A DNA stretch of 64,000 nt from Yersinia proxima (lineage in GTDB: Bacteria > Pseudomonadota > Gammaproteobacteria > Enterobacterales > Enterobacteriaceae): positions 310,001-374,000 of the forward strand of contig NZ_CABHYG010000004.1 of assembly GCF_902170785.1 (NCBI RefSeq), in the 5' to 3' direction. The translations under genes and the position numbers were made by a program. Positions within the stretch are counted from its first letter, which is position 1. Each line of letters begins with the position of its first letter. Below are positions 20,128 to 29,698 of this stretch, in pieces. The notes below the pieces were generated by a model. That model did not search any database. It was not told the origin of the DNA and saw only the letters and a program-made list of their open reading frames with translations.

Positions 20128-21102
20128 ATGTATTCATGCAAAAATTTATTGAACTACACTTTTCTGAACAACATTTTCTTCTGGAAACTCAGGATGGCCT
20201 TACCTTCCCCCGAAAAATTTGACAACAACTTAATCCGTTTTCTGGTGACAATTGTCGAGACCAATAGCATGGCCAGCGCGGCAGAAATACTGGATGTCGC
20301 GCCATCAGCGGTTAGCTATGCAGTCAAGAAACTTCGCGAACATTACAAAGACCCTCTATTCATTCGAAGTTTGCACGGAGTTAAGCCAACAGCACTTGCA
20401 CTCAATCTTTATGTAAAATTCAAGCTAATTCACGATAATATTCTTAAAGCCTTGGATATAGATTCAGAAGCTATCAGTCCGGCACGTAAAATATATATAC
20501 GCGCAGATGCCTTAACTGAACTGTGGATAACAGATCGTTTGCTAAATAGTGGGGTTGTCCCAGAAGAGTGTACAGTAGAATTTAAATATTCGGTCATCAA
20601 TGCAGAAGACCGAAGCCATCGGCTACGCACGCAAGAGATTGACTTAGACATTGGATTGATTATTCCGGGCGACAGAAATATTATCTCTTACACTTTGTTT
20701 GATTGGGATTATATGTTGATATGTCGTAATAATCATGGAACCGTAGGTGATCACATAACGAAAAAACAGTTTGCAATTGAACCCTTTATTGCACATTTTT
20801 CACGTTTTAATTCAACAATATTATTAAACAATTTCAATGAGTTAAAAGATTTACGCTCGAAGGATCCTGACGTAATGAGCGAATCTCCAGTCACCATGAT
20901 TTTAAACATTCTTAACCATGATCTTCTGATGTTTATCCCTCGCATATATTTTGCGCTACTGAAAAAAACGTTGCCTATAAGGGAGGTAAAGTGCGATTTC
21001 ATTCCGGAAGGGAAAATATCCAATCTGGTACATTTAAATAAAAAGCATGCCAATGATGAATTATTAAATAAAATAATCTCCATTTTAAAACAAGGTCACT
21101 AA
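20128..21102 (+). CDS. LysR-type transcriptional regulator (LeuO-like subgroup)
   Basis: An N-terminal LysR helix-turn-helix (FDNNLIRFLVTIVETNSMASAAEILDV, then APSAVSYAVKKLREHY and DPLFIRSLHGVKPTALAL) is followed by a diverged effector domain of about 210 residues. The arrangement DPLFIR...GVKPT resembles LeuO/NhaR-type regulators. The ATG at 20128 gives 324 residues with a 22-residue leader of unusual, Phe/Asn-rich composition; the internal ATG at 20194 would give a more typical start (MALPSPEKFDNN) but with AGG almost touching it, so the start is open. It is transcribed away from the winged-helix/autotransporter pair. Low G+C suggests an accessory origin. Whether it controls the autotransporter is inferred from position only. 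Confidence 0.8.
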   Translation: MYSCKNLLNYTFLNNIFFWKLRMALPSPEKFDNNLIRFLVTIVETNSMASAAEILDVAPSAVSYAVKKLREHYKDPLFIRSLHGVKPTALALNLYVKFKLIHDNILKALDIDSEAISPARKIYIRADALTELWITDRLLNSGVVPEECTVEFKYSVINAEDRSHRLRTQEIDLDIGLIIPGDRNIISYTLFDWDYMLICRNNHGTVGDHITKKQFAIEPFIAHFSRFNSTILLNNFNELKDLRSKDPDVMSESPVTMILNILNHDLLMFIPRIYFALLKKTLPIREVKCDFIPEGKISNLVHLNKKHANDELLNKIISILKQGH

Positions 21103-21632
21103 CTGGATATTTACTGAACTATAGCTATGCCTGTTATATGCCACCGGGTAATAATTAACACATTAAACTATATGAGCAGTTTGCCATTGCAGATACGCAG
21201 TTACTGCCGAACTTTATGCTCCAATATCCCTTCTGACGAAGCGAAGGCCCAACAGGTGTTATCGCCGCGTTTCTAATCATTCCACGTGCAGTGCCCAGAA
21301 CGAGATTTAAAAACCAACAGTACTGTCCGTCAGGATCCAGGCAGGATGAAAAGCCCCATTTCAGCGAAATTGATGCTGATTATTCACTTTAAATGTCACT
21401 ATTTTTTTCAACTTTATTTTAATTTTTACCACTTAGTTTAGCCTAAAGTAATATCCAAGTTTCTGTTTTTATTGGATATCACTATCAACAAAAAACCTCC
21501 ATCCCGTTACTGTTACATAAAGAAGTATTAACAATAGGGCACTAATGACAGTTTGTTACTGTGACCCAGCTCAAGTTTATCTCAGCCAAGCCGTTACTTG
21601 AATTACGCCTTCCCCTTTATTTAGGACGCTCT
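21103..21632. other. Intergenic region with possible coding remnant and an inverted repeat
   Basis: No intact gene seen. Bases 21170-21240 translate in one frame to YEQFAIADTQLLPNFMLQYPF followed by a stop, which looks like a decayed protein fragment, and another frame gives a 34-codon ORF from 21172; neither is recognised. Further on, ATATCCAA (21451-21458) and TTGGATAT (21472-21479) form an inverted repeat upstream of the chemoreceptor gene, a possible operator. I could not find a sigma28-type promoter match before the chemoreceptor. Confidence 0.35.
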
Positions 21633-23420
21633 ATGCTTGATTCCATTCGTTCACGTATCTTGGCTGCCTGCATTATCATTGTGGCGGGCTCCCTTGCCAT
21701 TAACACTTACTTTAATTACTCCGTTGCCAACAAATATAACAGTAGCGCAATCGATAACACCTTGAAGGCGGTCACCGCCAGTCATGGGGTGGGAATTGCC
21801 GATTGGGTAGCGATGAAGACACAAATGATCGTGTCTCTTAAAGAGAGCGCACTGGCAGCGGACCCTATTGCAGCCTTACGTCAGGTTGCCGCGGCTGGCA
21901 ACTTCATTAACGTTTATATTGGTTACGCAAATAAGACGGCCGTTTTTTCTAATCCTGATGGTATTCCTGCTGGCTACGATCCCACCGGGCGCCCTTGGTA
22001 TTTACAAGCAGTGAAAGCGGGTAGCCCGGTGGTGACTCCCCCTTATATTGATGCAGGGACTAATCAATTAGTTGTGACTTTTGCATTGCCTATTATTCAA
22101 GATGGCAGTGTGAAAGGCGTGTTAGCAGCCGATGTCACTATGGATAGCGTAATTGCGAACGTGAAATCCATCCATCCAACGGATGATAGCTTTGGTATGT
22201 TAATTGATGCTGATGGCACCATCATCGCACACCCAGATTCACAGTTAACCCTTAAGCCGTTGAGTGAGATAGCGCCAACATTGGATCTTAAAACACTGCT
22301 AACTGCAACCTCCCCTACCGCCGCAGAGATCGGTGGCAGCACTAAGTTATTGCTCGCGCAAGTTGTACCCGGCACTCAGTGGTTTACCGTGGTCGCTCTG
22401 GATAAAGCCCATGCCACTGCGGGTATGCGTTCATTGTTAACCACCTCTTTGGTGACTCTGATTGTCATTATCTTAATTGCTGTAGTCATTATTAGTCTGA
22501 TTACGCAGCGTGCGCTGACACCACTGACACATGTACACAAAGCGATGGATGCCATCAGTTCAGGTACGGAAGACTTAACTCAGCGCTTACCGGTCGAAGG
22601 TCGCGATGAAGTGGCCAAAATAGCCCTTTCATTCAATAATTTTGCTGACAAGCTCAGTGGCGTTATGGCGCAAATTCGTAATACCAGCGAGTCTGTCAGT
22701 ATTGCCGCTAATGAAATTGCAGCGGGTAATCAGGATTTGTCGGGCCGAACAGAATCAGCCGCCGCCAGTTTGCAACAAACCTCGGCGGCATTAGAACAAA
22801 TCTCAGCAACCGTGGCACAGTCTGCCAGTGCGGCAAGACAAGCCAATACAGCGGTGCTTTCTGCGGCTAATGATGCTTCTCGTGGTGGCGAGGTTATCGC
22901 TAAAGTGATTACTACCATGGAATCTATTGAGGCTGCTTCGGGCAAAATCGGCGATATCACCAGTGTTATCGATGGTATTGCTTTCCAGACCAATATTCTG
23001 GCCCTGAACGCAGCGGTAGAAGCGGCTCGGGCTGGCGAGCAAGGGCGTGGATTTGCGGTAGTCGCAGGGGAAGTTCGCACCTTAGCCCAACGGAGTGCGC
23101 AAGCGGCGAAAGAGATAAAAACCCTGATTGACTCGACGGTTAGCAGTGTCGCCTCTGGCTCTGGTCAGGTGCGCCAGGCAAGTCACACCATGACTGAAAT
23201 TGTGGGCAGTGTATCTGATGTCACGACAATAATGTCAGAAATCACTAACGCCGCAGATGAACAAATGCGGGGTATTCATGAGATAAACAGTGCGGTGACG
23301 CAATTAGATACGATGGTGCAACAAAATGCCGCATTAGTGCAGGAATCGACCGCAGCCTCTGCAGCATTACAAGCTCAGGCGGCTGATTTGACCAGTGCTG
23401 TCAACCAATTCAGAATCTAG
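21633..23420 (+). CDS. Methyl-accepting chemotaxis protein with dCache sensor domain
   Basis: A transmembrane segment near the N-terminus ([15 protein letters not shown]) is followed by a periplasmic dCache sensor (about 35-275), a second membrane helix ([23 protein letters not shown]), HAMP (about 305-355) and the cytoplasmic signalling domain with the highly conserved hairpin tip ([37 protein letters not shown]). The sensor has [15 protein letters not shown] and AADVTMD, which resemble the amino-acid-binding dCache motif, so an amino acid ligand is plausible. There is no C-terminal NWETF-type pentapeptide. A GTG at 21561 would extend the ORF, but the ATG at 21633 follows TAGGA at good spacing and puts the membrane helix at the usual place. 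It stands alone, without other che genes. Confidence 0.92.
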   Translation: MLDSIRSRILAACIIIVAGSLAINTYFNYSVANKYNSSAIDNTLKAVTASHGVGIADWVAMKTQMIVSLKESALAADPIAALRQVAAAGNFINVYIGYANKTAVFSNPDGIPAGYDPTGRPWYLQAVKAGSPVVTPPYIDAGTNQLVVTFALPIIQDGSVKGVLAADVTMDSVIANVKSIHPTDDSFGMLIDADGTIIAHPDSQLTLKPLSEIAPTLDLKTLLTATSPTAAEIGGSTKLLLAQVVPGTQWFTVVALDKAHATAGMRSLLTTSLVTLIVIILIAVVIISLITQRALTPLTHVHKAMDAISSGTEDLTQRLPVEGRDEVAKIALSFNNFADKLSGVMAQIRNTSESVSIAANEIAAGNQDLSGRTESAAASLQQTSAALEQISATVAQSASAARQANTAVLSAANDASRGGEVIAKVITTMESIEAASGKIGDITSVIDGIAFQTNILALNAAVEAARAGEQGRGFAVVAGEVRTLAQRSAQAAKEIKTLIDSTVSSVASGSGQVRQASHTMTEIVGSVSDVTTIMSEITNAADEQMRGIHEINSAVTQLDTMVQQNAALVQESTAASAALQAQAADLTSAVNQFRI

Positions 23421-23446
23421 CGCGCCAGTTCAATAGCATGTGCTTT

Positions 23447-23490
23447 CGTTGTATTTCAACGGGTGACCTTTAACCCGCTGAAATACAACG
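23447..23490. terminator. Long hairpin between the convergent chemoreceptor and hydrolase genes
   Basis: CGTTGTATTTCA (23447-23458) pairs perfectly with TGAAATACAACG (23479-23490), with GGGT/ACCC pairing continuing inside. It ends directly at the stop codon of the hydrolase gene. It lacks a clear T tract but is in the place of a shared terminator. Confidence 0.6.
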
Positions 23491-24480
23491 CTATTCAAGT
23501 AATATCCGCGCACCAATTTTAAGCGGTGCAAAATTATCTCCCGCAACGCCGGCCTCGGTTAATGCGAGCTTCAATTGTTGTGGCGGCTCATCCAGTGATT
23601 CATCTGCCAACTCAAACACCCCCCAGTGGATAGGCACCGTCGTAGGTTGTTGTAATTGCTTAAATAACTGTACTGACTGCTGCGGGTCCATATGCTGCGC
23701 ATTCATAAACCAGCGCGGGGCATATGCACCAATCGGTAAAGCGGCATAGTTAAATGGCCCCAATCTTTCACCAATGCTCAGCAATTGCGGGCAATACCCC
23801 GTATCGCCGGTGAAATAGAAATTAATTGCATCGCGTTTAACCACCCAACCTGACCATAAACTTTGGTTGCGATCCCAGGGTGTGCGCATACTCCAATGGC
23901 GTGCGGGCACACAATGAAACTCAAATTCAGCCGCGAGATGAGTGTCCCACCAATCCAATTCGTGAACATGGCGAGCACCGTGATGCAGGAACCAATTTTT
24001 CAGCCCTAGCGGAGCCAAAAAGGTCACGTCGGGGAAACGACGCAATAACTGGGTGACGGTCGTGACATCCAGATGGTCATAATGATTATGGGAAATCACC
24101 ACCACATCAATATGTGGCAAGGCCTTTACGTTGGCCGGAACCGGTGTTCTGCGGGCTGGCCCGTAAAAATTGAGAGGTGAAGCCCGATTGGAAAGCACCG
24201 GATCAAATAGAACAGTTTTGCCGCTAACGCGTAATAATAACGAAGCATGGCCCAGCCACCACAATGCATCTTGCTGGCCGCTGAAGTCTGCCTGCTGCCA
24301 CCAGTCCGCGACAAACTGCGCGTAACCTTGCTGCGGAGGTTTAGGTAATGACAGACGCTTTCGTTCCTCACGCCAGCGTTTCAAATCTTGTGGATGGTGA
24401 ACCACTGGCTCCAGATTTTGGAAGCCAAACTCAGTGTGATGTGGCTTACTGGCATCATAGTAAGGGTTTTTCTTCGCCAT
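23491..24480 (-). CDS. Metallo-beta-lactamase-fold hydrolase, NAPE-PLD/RomA-like
   Basis: The 329-residue protein has the zinc-binding signature HNHYDHLD (about residue 130), a following His in CVPARHWSMR, the Asp in YFTGDTGYCPQ and the final His in VPIHWGVFEL. N-terminal WLGHASLLLRVSGKTVLFDPVLSNRASP is typical of the UlaG/NAPE-PLD branch, and overall it resembles enterobacterial RomA-type proteins. No signal peptide is seen, so it is probably cytoplasmic. The physiological substrate is unknown; phosphodiester or lactone hydrolysis is typical of relatives. The longest ORF starts at 24504, but the ATG at 24480 follows AAGGATGT and is preferred. It converges with the chemoreceptor gene and is divergent from the sugar transporter. 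Confidence 0.85.
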   Translation of the reverse strand: MAKKNPYYDASKPHHTEFGFQNLEPVVHHPQDLKRWREERKRLSLPKPPQQGYAQFVADWWQQADFSGQQDALWWLGHASLLLRVSGKTVLFDPVLSNRASPLNFYGPARRTPVPANVKALPHIDVVVISHNHYDHLDVTTVTQLLRRFPDVTFLAPLGLKNWFLHHGARHVHELDWWDTHLAAEFEFHCVPARHWSMRTPWDRNQSLWSGWVVKRDAINFYFTGDTGYCPQLLSIGERLGPFNYAALPIGAYAPRWFMNAQHMDPQQSVQLFKQLQQPTTVPIHWGVFELADESLDEPPQQLKLALTEAGVAGDNFAPLKIGARILLE

Positions 24481-24894
24481 TTTACATCCTTCATTGCCAG
24501 CCACTGCTGCAGCCAGAAATATTCATGGGCCATGCCCGTAACCGCCCCCACATGCCCAATATTGATATCTGAGCACAGCGAGCCACAAATCTTAATGCTG
24601 ATGATGATATTTCAGGCGACTGATTAAAATCTTGCCACACCTATCACGGTCATGATTGCCGCAAGCGTGCATTATCACTCATTCGTATTCTTATGGATAT
24701 TTTGTTTTTTTACCGAATATTCCCACCCACCACTAATTTGATTCATATCAACTTTTACTGTAATACGCGCCATTTCAGGCCACAAAACCCTTTTTCGTGA
24801 TCAATCACTCATTTTTAAAAACGATGTACCTTTATAAAGAAAACAATTATCCATTATTAATGAAACATTGTTTTAATTTGAGGTGGCGGTAAAA
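24481..24894. other. Divergent promoter region between hydrolase and sugar transporter
   Basis: Roughly 410 bases with no supported gene. It contains a palindrome GTGATCAATCAC near 24799-24810, a T/A-rich stretch, the KdgR-like box described separately, and the transporter's ribosome-binding site AGGTGGCGG (24881-24889). Confidence 0.45.
24859..24878 (+). promoter_or_regulatory. KdgR-like operator
   Basis: AATGAAACATTGTTTTAATT is close to the enterobacterial KdgR motif AATGAAACATTGTTTCATT, which represses pectin and hexuronate catabolism genes until 2-keto-3-deoxygluconate is present. It lies 17 bases before the transporter start, in a position to block transcription or initiation. Confidence 0.65.
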
Positions 24895-26421
24895 ATGAGT
24901 AAAGCGATTACAACAAGACACACACTGGCGTATGGGAGCGCCAACTTACTGGGGAGTGGGGCGCTGGCAATCAGCGGTGCCTGGTTGATGTATTTCTACA
25001 CCACCTTTTGCGGACTTTCTGTCGTCGAAGCTGCCACTATCTTTTCAATCGCCAGTATTCTCGATGCAATCAGCAACCCGGTAATGGGTTATATCACTGA
25101 TAACTTTTACAATACTCGGCTGGGCCGCCTGTTTGGCCGTCGACGTTTCTTTATCTTGCTAGGTATTCCTCTGGTATTGGTCTATCCAATGCTTTGGATG
25201 AGCGGGTTTGGTTTCTGGTATTACCTGCTGACCTACGCATTGTTTGAACTGATTTACACTTCCATCATGGTGCCTTATGAAACACTGGCTACCGAGATGA
25301 CAACCGACTTCGCCAAACGCTCGAAACTGACCGGTTCTAAAGCCATTTTCGGCAAAGTTGCCAACTTCCTGGCGGCCTTTATCCCCGGCCAGTTTATTGC
25401 TATTTATGGCAAAGATTCAGCAACACCTTTCCTCTATACCGGTATCGCTTACGGTTTGATTATGTGCTGCGCCATGATCTGGCTTTACAGCTCATCCTGG
25501 GAGCGCCCGGCCAGCGAAGTCGTCAGGGAAACGACCAGCAGTTTAGGTCAGGCCTTGAAAAAACTCTGTATTGATATGGCCTCAACTTTCCATCTGCGCA
25601 TTTTCCGCAAACATCTGGGTATGTATCTGTTCGGCTTTGGTGCTGAATGGCTGTTCGCATCTGCATTCACCTACTTTATTATTTTCGGTTTAGGTCAGGA
25701 TGCCGCGCTGGTTTCTCAGCTCAATAGTTTCAGTTCAATCATGCAGTTGATTTCTACCGCTATCTTTATCGGTATTTGCGTCAAAATGGGCTTTGCACGC
25801 CCGTTCCGTATTGCTCTACAAGTCGTGATTGTGAGCGTGATTGCCTATGCGGCACTCTACTTCACGGGCTGGTCTCAGACCACCACCGTGATTGTGCTGT
25901 TCTGCATCACTGCTGTTTTCGGTTTAAGTACTGGCGGTATCTACTACATTCCCTGGACGGTTTATACCTTCCTGGCGGATGTGGACGAAGTGCTGACTGG
26001 CCGCCGTCGTGAAGGGATCTATGCTGGAGCCATGACGTTTGCCGGTAAGATGGTGCGTTCGATTATCGTCTTCGCGATGGGCTGGACATTAAGCCGCTTT
26101 GGCTTTGTCTCTGGGCAATCGAGCCAGCCGGAAGTGGCGGTGCAAGCCATTGTCGGCGTCTTTGCCATTGGGGTTGTCTCACTGGCGCTGGTCGCTATTT
26201 ATTACACCACGCAGATGAAACTGGACCGTAAGAATCATAAGATCCTGCTGGAAGAAATTGATCGGATTAAAAGTGGCGGCGCTATGGCTGATATTCCGGC
26301 TCATGCCAGAGCAGTGGCGGAAGAGCTCACCGGCTGGAAGTATGAGCAGTGCTGGGGGAACAACCCTCTTGGCATGAAAGAATCATCGAATGTGATACCT
26401 AAGCCGGTTACTGAAAGCTAA
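24895..26421 (+). CDS. togT: GPH-family (glycoside-pentoside-hexuronide) sugar:cation symporter, probably oligogalacturonide transporter TogT
   Basis: The 508-residue membrane protein has about 12 hydrophobic segments and GPH-family features: early LAYGSANLLGSGALAISGAWLMYFYT, DAISNPVMGYITDNF with the RLGRLFGRRRFF loop, and TSIMVPYETLATEMTTD. Proteins of this type import sugars or oligosaccharides with a cation. The KdgR-like box directly upstream points to a pectin-derived substrate, as for TogT of Dickeya and Yersinia; related GPH proteins (YicJ, YihO/YihP, UidB) take other glycosides. GTG at 24883 would add four residues; the ATG at 24895 with AGGTGGCGG before it is better. No lyase or hexuronate genes are next to it in this window. 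Confidence 0.75.
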   Translation: MSKAITTRHTLAYGSANLLGSGALAISGAWLMYFYTTFCGLSVVEAATIFSIASILDAISNPVMGYITDNFYNTRLGRLFGRRRFFILLGIPLVLVYPMLWMSGFGFWYYLLTYALFELIYTSIMVPYETLATEMTTDFAKRSKLTGSKAIFGKVANFLAAFIPGQFIAIYGKDSATPFLYTGIAYGLIMCCAMIWLYSSSWERPASEVVRETTSSLGQALKKLCIDMASTFHLRIFRKHLGMYLFGFGAEWLFASAFTYFIIFGLGQDAALVSQLNSFSSIMQLISTAIFIGICVKMGFARPFRIALQVVIVSVIAYAALYFTGWSQTTTVIVLFCITAVFGLSTGGIYYIPWTVYTFLADVDEVLTGRRREGIYAGAMTFAGKMVRSIIVFAMGWTLSRFGFVSGQSSQPEVAVQAIVGVFAIGVVSLALVAIYYTTQMKLDRKNHKILLEEIDRIKSGGAMADIPAHARAVAEELTGWKYEQCWGNNPLGMKESSNVIPKPVTES

Positions 26422-26439
26422 TGGAATAAGATTGTCACC

Positions 26440-26477
26440 CCAAACCGCAGCGGCCCGACTTCGTTGCGGTTTGGTTT
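26440..26477 (+). terminator. Terminator of the sugar transporter gene
   Basis: CCAAACCGCA (26440-26449) pairs with TGCGGTTTGG (26465-26474), with a 15-base loop and a short TTT tail, 18 bases after the stop. Confidence 0.7.
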
Positions 26478-26600
26478 CCCCGCCACTCCTGGCACCGTTT
26501 TTCCACAGTGTAAATTATTCGTTTTTCCGCAAATTTCAGCAGGTTTTATACCAATATCCTATTACTATAAGCCTACGAACACTTATTTTGCTTTTTGCAC

Positions 26601-27743
26601 ATGGATAAAAGATTGCTGAAACATTTCTCCCCTCCGCTACTGGCCGCAGCTCTGTTCGCCATGCCATTACACAGCTATGCCAACACCGAGCTTTTGACAT
26701 CACAAGTTGTTGATCAATATGCCGAACATATCTTCTATAACAGCGGGGCTATGGGGATGGCGCTGGTGGTTATTGATAACAATCAGGTGGTCAACCGCAG
26801 TTTTGGCGAAACTAAACCCGGTAACAATCTGCGCCCACGGCCTGACTCATTGATCCGCATTGCCTCTATTACCAAGCTAATGACCAGTGAAGTGATGGTC
26901 AAACTGGCCGAGGACGGCACGGTAAAACTGACTGACCCTTTGCAGAAATGGGCGCCGAAAGGAGCCAGAGTCCCGGCTTATAATGCTAAACAGCCAATTA
27001 CTCTGCTCAATCTGTCCAGCCATACCAGCGGCCTGCCGCGCGAGCAACCCGGCGGCCCACAAAAAAGGCCGGTATTTACCTGGCCGACCAAAGATAACCG
27101 CTGGCAATGGCTGAAACTGGCTAAGGTCACTGTGCCACCTGGCGTAAAAGCGGCTTATTCCAATTTAGCTTACGATTTGCTGGCCGATGCGCTCTCACGC
27201 GCTTCCGGCAAGCCTTATACCAGTCTGCTGCGCGATAAAATCACCGCACCGCTGGGCATGCGTAATACCACCCTCACCCCAACGGCTGAACAATGTAGCC
27301 GTCTGATGGTCGGCGTGGGTAGCAGTCGCTGTGAAAACACCATTGCGGCGGCGGGCAGCGGCGGGGTTTATTCAACACCAGAAGATATGCAGCGCTGGAT
27401 GCAGCAATTCCTGGCTTCCAATAACAGCGCGCGCAAAAGTACGGCTAAACGCGAGCAAGCGCTCTATTTCCAACGCCGCGATTTGGTTTCATTAAAAGGT
27501 ATGGATGTTGCTGGTCAAGCCGATGCTCTGGGGCTAGGTTGGGTCTACATGGCACCTAATGCCGAACTGCCTGGTATCATGCAAAAAACGGGCGGCGGTG
27601 GCGGGTTTATTACTTATATGGCGATGATCCCGGAGAAAAATATTGGCGTTTTCGTGGTAGTCACCCGCACGCAACTGACTAAATTCACCAATATGAGTGA
27701 TGGTGTCAATCGGTTGGTCGCTCAGTTAGCCAAGAATAGCTGA
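26601..27743 (+). CDS. ampH: AmpH, periplasmic class C beta-lactamase-like DD-carboxypeptidase/endopeptidase
   Basis: The 380-residue protein (E. coli AmpH 385) has an N-terminal signal peptide (LLAAALFAMPLHSYA) and the three penicillin-recognising motifs in order: SITK with Ser89 and Lys92, YSN (about residue 188) and KTGGGGG (about 330). AmpH trims peptidoglycan peptides in the periplasm and binds beta-lactams weakly. GPQKRPVFTWPTKDNRWQWL and the C-terminal FTNMSDGVNRLVAQLA are characteristic. The longest ORF begins with TTG at 26595; the ATG at 26601 is chosen, though no good ribosome-binding site precedes it. It is monocistronic, ending at a bidirectional terminator shared with tRNA-Thr. 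Confidence 0.94.
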   Translation: MDKRLLKHFSPPLLAAALFAMPLHSYANTELLTSQVVDQYAEHIFYNSGAMGMALVVIDNNQVVNRSFGETKPGNNLRPRPDSLIRIASITKLMTSEVMVKLAEDGTVKLTDPLQKWAPKGARVPAYNAKQPITLLNLSSHTSGLPREQPGGPQKRPVFTWPTKDNRWQWLKLAKVTVPPGVKAAYSNLAYDLLADALSRASGKPYTSLLRDKITAPLGMRNTTLTPTAEQCSRLMVGVGSSRCENTIAAAGSGGVYSTPEDMQRWMQQFLASNNSARKSTAKREQALYFQRRDLVSLKGMDVAGQADALGLGWVYMAPNAELPGIMQKTGGGGGFITYMAMIPEKNIGVFVVVTRTQLTKFTNMSDGVNRLVAQLAKNS

Positions 27744-27795
27744 CACCAGCAGCGGCAGTGAGAAATCCTGCCGCCATGCAAATTTGTCGGAAAGC

Positions 27796-27831
27796 AAAAA
27801 GCCCGTTATCTTATGCAGATAACGGGCTTTT
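27796..27831. terminator. Bidirectional terminator between ampH and tRNA-Thr
   Basis: A perfect stem AAAAGCCCGTTATC / GATAACGGGCTTTT with loop TTATGCA. The A-run and T-run on either side let it work for ampH (+) and the tRNA genes (-). Confidence 0.9.
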
Positions 27832-27834
27832 AAT

Positions 27835-27910
<76 letters not shown>

Positions 27911-27916
27911 GTAATT

Positions 27917-28004
27917 TGGCGGAAGGATAGAGATTCGAACTCTAGGACCTGTTACAGTCGACGGTTTTCAAGACCGTTGCCTTAAACCACTCGGCCATCC
28001 TTCC
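27917..28004 (-). tRNA. serT: tRNA-Ser (anticodon TGA)
   Basis: The gene is 88 nt on the minus strand with a long variable arm, acceptor GGAAGGA / TCCTTCC, anticodon loop CTTGAAA giving TGA, T-arm GAGTTCGAATC and GCCA end. It lies 6 bases upstream of tRNA-Thr and the two are probably cotranscribed. The symbol follows the E. coli Ser(TGA) gene. Confidence 0.94.
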
Positions 28005-28204
28005 AATGAGCGGGATTATCATCTATAGCATGATGATATGTCTAGTGTTTCATTCAAAAAAAATTGGAATTTAGTTCGTTTGGTTAAACTTCATGCCAAA
28101 ACTGGTCAAAAAAAGTCAAAATGGTTAAAAATGCGCCCACGTTATGTGGTGATGTCAGAAACCAAAATCACCGATAAAATTGACTATCAGTCATTGGCAA
28201 GCAC

Positions 28205-28233
28205 AAAAAAACGCGGCCAAATGACCGCGTTTT
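28205..28233 (-). terminator. Terminator of the ompC-type porin gene
   Basis: The stem AAAACGCGG / CCGCGTTTT (28208-28216 and 28225-28233) is followed on the minus strand by a further T run, 25 bases after the porin stop codon. Confidence 0.85.
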
Positions 28234-28258
28234 GTCAGAACCTACCCTGTTATCAGGA

Positions 28259-29374
28259 TTAGAACTGGTACACCAAACCAACGGCTACGATATCATCAGT
28301 GTTGATACCGGCATTTTTGGTGAAATCATTTTCATCCAACAGGTTGATTTTGTAATCAACATAAGTGGACATGTTTTTGTTGAAGTAGTAAGTCGCACCG
28401 ACATCAACATATTTCACCAGATCCTGGTCGCTGTAGCCATTGCCAAGGTCTTTACCTTTAGATTGCAGGTAAGCAATGGATGGACGCAGACCGAAATCAA
28501 ACTGATACTGAGCCACTAACTCAATGTTTTGCGCTTTGTTGGCGTAGCCTGCATCAGGGTTTGGAGTGCTAGCAGTACCGAATTTACCGAAGCGAGTCAG
28601 GTTGTAAGTCTGGGCATAAGTTGCAGCCAGATAAACATTGTTCGCATCGTATTTCAAACCACCAGAATAGGCATCAGCACGGTCACCATGGCCAAATTTC
28701 AGGTTATTTTGGTCATCAGTGCGTTTAGAACTAGCCATCGCAGCAGATGCGCTTACACCCCAGCCCAAGTCATAAGAGACGGACATACCGTAACCGTCAC
28801 CATTCTGGCCTTGTACTGAACGGCCATTGTTGGTTTCAGTGCCGTCGCCATTTTTACCCTGATATTGCAGAGCAAAGTTCAGACCATCTACCAGACCAAA
28901 GAAGTTGGTGTTACGGTAAGTTGCCATGCCGTTACCACGCTGAGACAGGAAGTTGTCTGCACCGTAAGTATCGCCACCGAACTCTGGCAGTACGTCAGTC
29001 CAAGAAGTTACATCGTACAGCACACCATAGTTACGACCGTAATCGAAAGAACCGTAGTCAGCAAATTTCAAACCAGCAAAGCCAATACGGGTAAAGTTAC
29101 CTTGGTCTTGGTCTTCGGCTTTATTTAAATTTGCCTGATATTCCCACTGGCCATAACCAGTCAGTTGATCATTGATTTGTGTTTCGCCTTTCAGGCCAAA
29201 ACGCATGTAAGACTGGTCGCCATCTTTGCTCTTGTCGTCAGAAAAATAATGCAGACCATCGACTTTGCCGTACAAGTCCAGTTTGTTGCCGTCTTTGTTG
29301 TAAATTTCAGCCGCGCCTGCGCTACCGGCAACTAATAAAGCGGGAACCAACAGGGAAAGAACTCGAAGTTTCAT
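28259..29374 (-). CDS. ompC: OmpC-type trimeric outer-membrane porin
   Basis: The 371-residue precursor has a signal peptide ([21 protein letters not shown]) and a mature protein beginning [23 protein letters not shown]. It has the 16-strand general porin pattern, the loop-3 region [23 protein letters not shown] that constricts the pore, and C-terminal Phe (VAVGLVYQF). Such porins let small hydrophilic solutes diffuse across the outer membrane. Identity as ompC rather than ompF is supported by the divergent micF next to it and by rcsDB further on, as in E. coli. AGAGGATAATAACG precedes the ATG. The upstream region contains OmpR-like sites. Confidence 0.93.
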   Translation of the reverse strand: MKLRVLSLLVPALLVAGSAGAAEIYNKDGNKLDLYGKVDGLHYFSDDKSKDGDQSYMRFGLKGETQINDQLTGYGQWEYQANLNKAEDQDQGNFTRIGFAGLKFADYGSFDYGRNYGVLYDVTSWTDVLPEFGGDTYGADNFLSQRGNGMATYRNTNFFGLVDGLNFALQYQGKNGDGTETNNGRSVQGQNGDGYGMSVSYDLGWGVSASAAMASSKRTDDQNNLKFGHGDRADAYSGGLKYDANNVYLAATYAQTYNLTRFGKFGTASTPNPDAGYANKAQNIELVAQYQFDFGLRPSIAYLQSKGKDLGNGYSDQDLVKYVDVGATYYFNKNMSTYVDYKINLLDENDFTKNAGINTDDIVAVGLVYQF

Positions 29375-29698
29375 CGTTATTATCCTCTAATTATTAGGTC
29401 TAACTATGCCACTGCTCTTGCGAGCATATTATCCCAATGGGGTTACTCTATTGTGGTAATAAGATTAGGATTTATCTATACAGAAAATGCTACGAAGTTT
29501 CGGATAATGTTTCATACACTCAAAATGTATTTCCAAATGTAAATAGTGGCGAACTTTCACAAAATTTAAAAACACTATAAAATATAGCACCTATAATCAA
29601 GACTATTTAATTTTCCATATAAAACAATTAGTTAAACAAAAGATAAAACAGCACAAATTGACAAGTGACATCTATCAAACAGGAACTATAATAATCCC
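29375..29698. promoter_or_regulatory. ompC-micF divergent regulatory region
   Basis: 324 AT-rich bases between the porin start and micF. The minus strand holds the ompC leader, including AGTGGCATA as in E. coli, and the OmpR-like sites. The plus strand holds a TATAAT (29687-29692) seven bases before the inferred micF start. No gene is present. Confidence 0.6.
29494..29544 (-). promoter_or_regulatory. Probable OmpR-binding sites of ompC
   Basis: Read on the minus strand the segment contains TTTACATTTGGAAATACA followed by TGAAACATTATCCGAAAC, which resembles the TTTACATTTTGAAACATC and TGAAACATCTTAAAAG OmpR boxes of E. coli ompC. It lies about 120-170 bases before the porin start. Pattern match from memory. 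Confidence 0.55.

Noticed and set aside
21400..21632. Sigma28 (FliA) promoter for the chemoreceptor
   Set aside because: TAAAGT is present, but no GCCGATAA-like -10 follows at the required spacing.
24348..24627. Two overlapping + strand frames near the 5' end of the hydrolase gene
   Set aside because: They overlap the start of a well-supported gene on the other strand and have no ribosome-binding site.
24799..24810. GTGATCAATCAC as a CRP site for the sugar transporter
   Set aside because: The half-sites GTGA and TCAC are separated by four bases, not six, so it does not fit the CRP consensus.
28038..28262. A 74-codon frame between tRNA-Ser and the porin gene
   Set aside because: Runs through the porin terminator, has no ribosome-binding site and shows biased Lys-rich composition; treated as non-coding.
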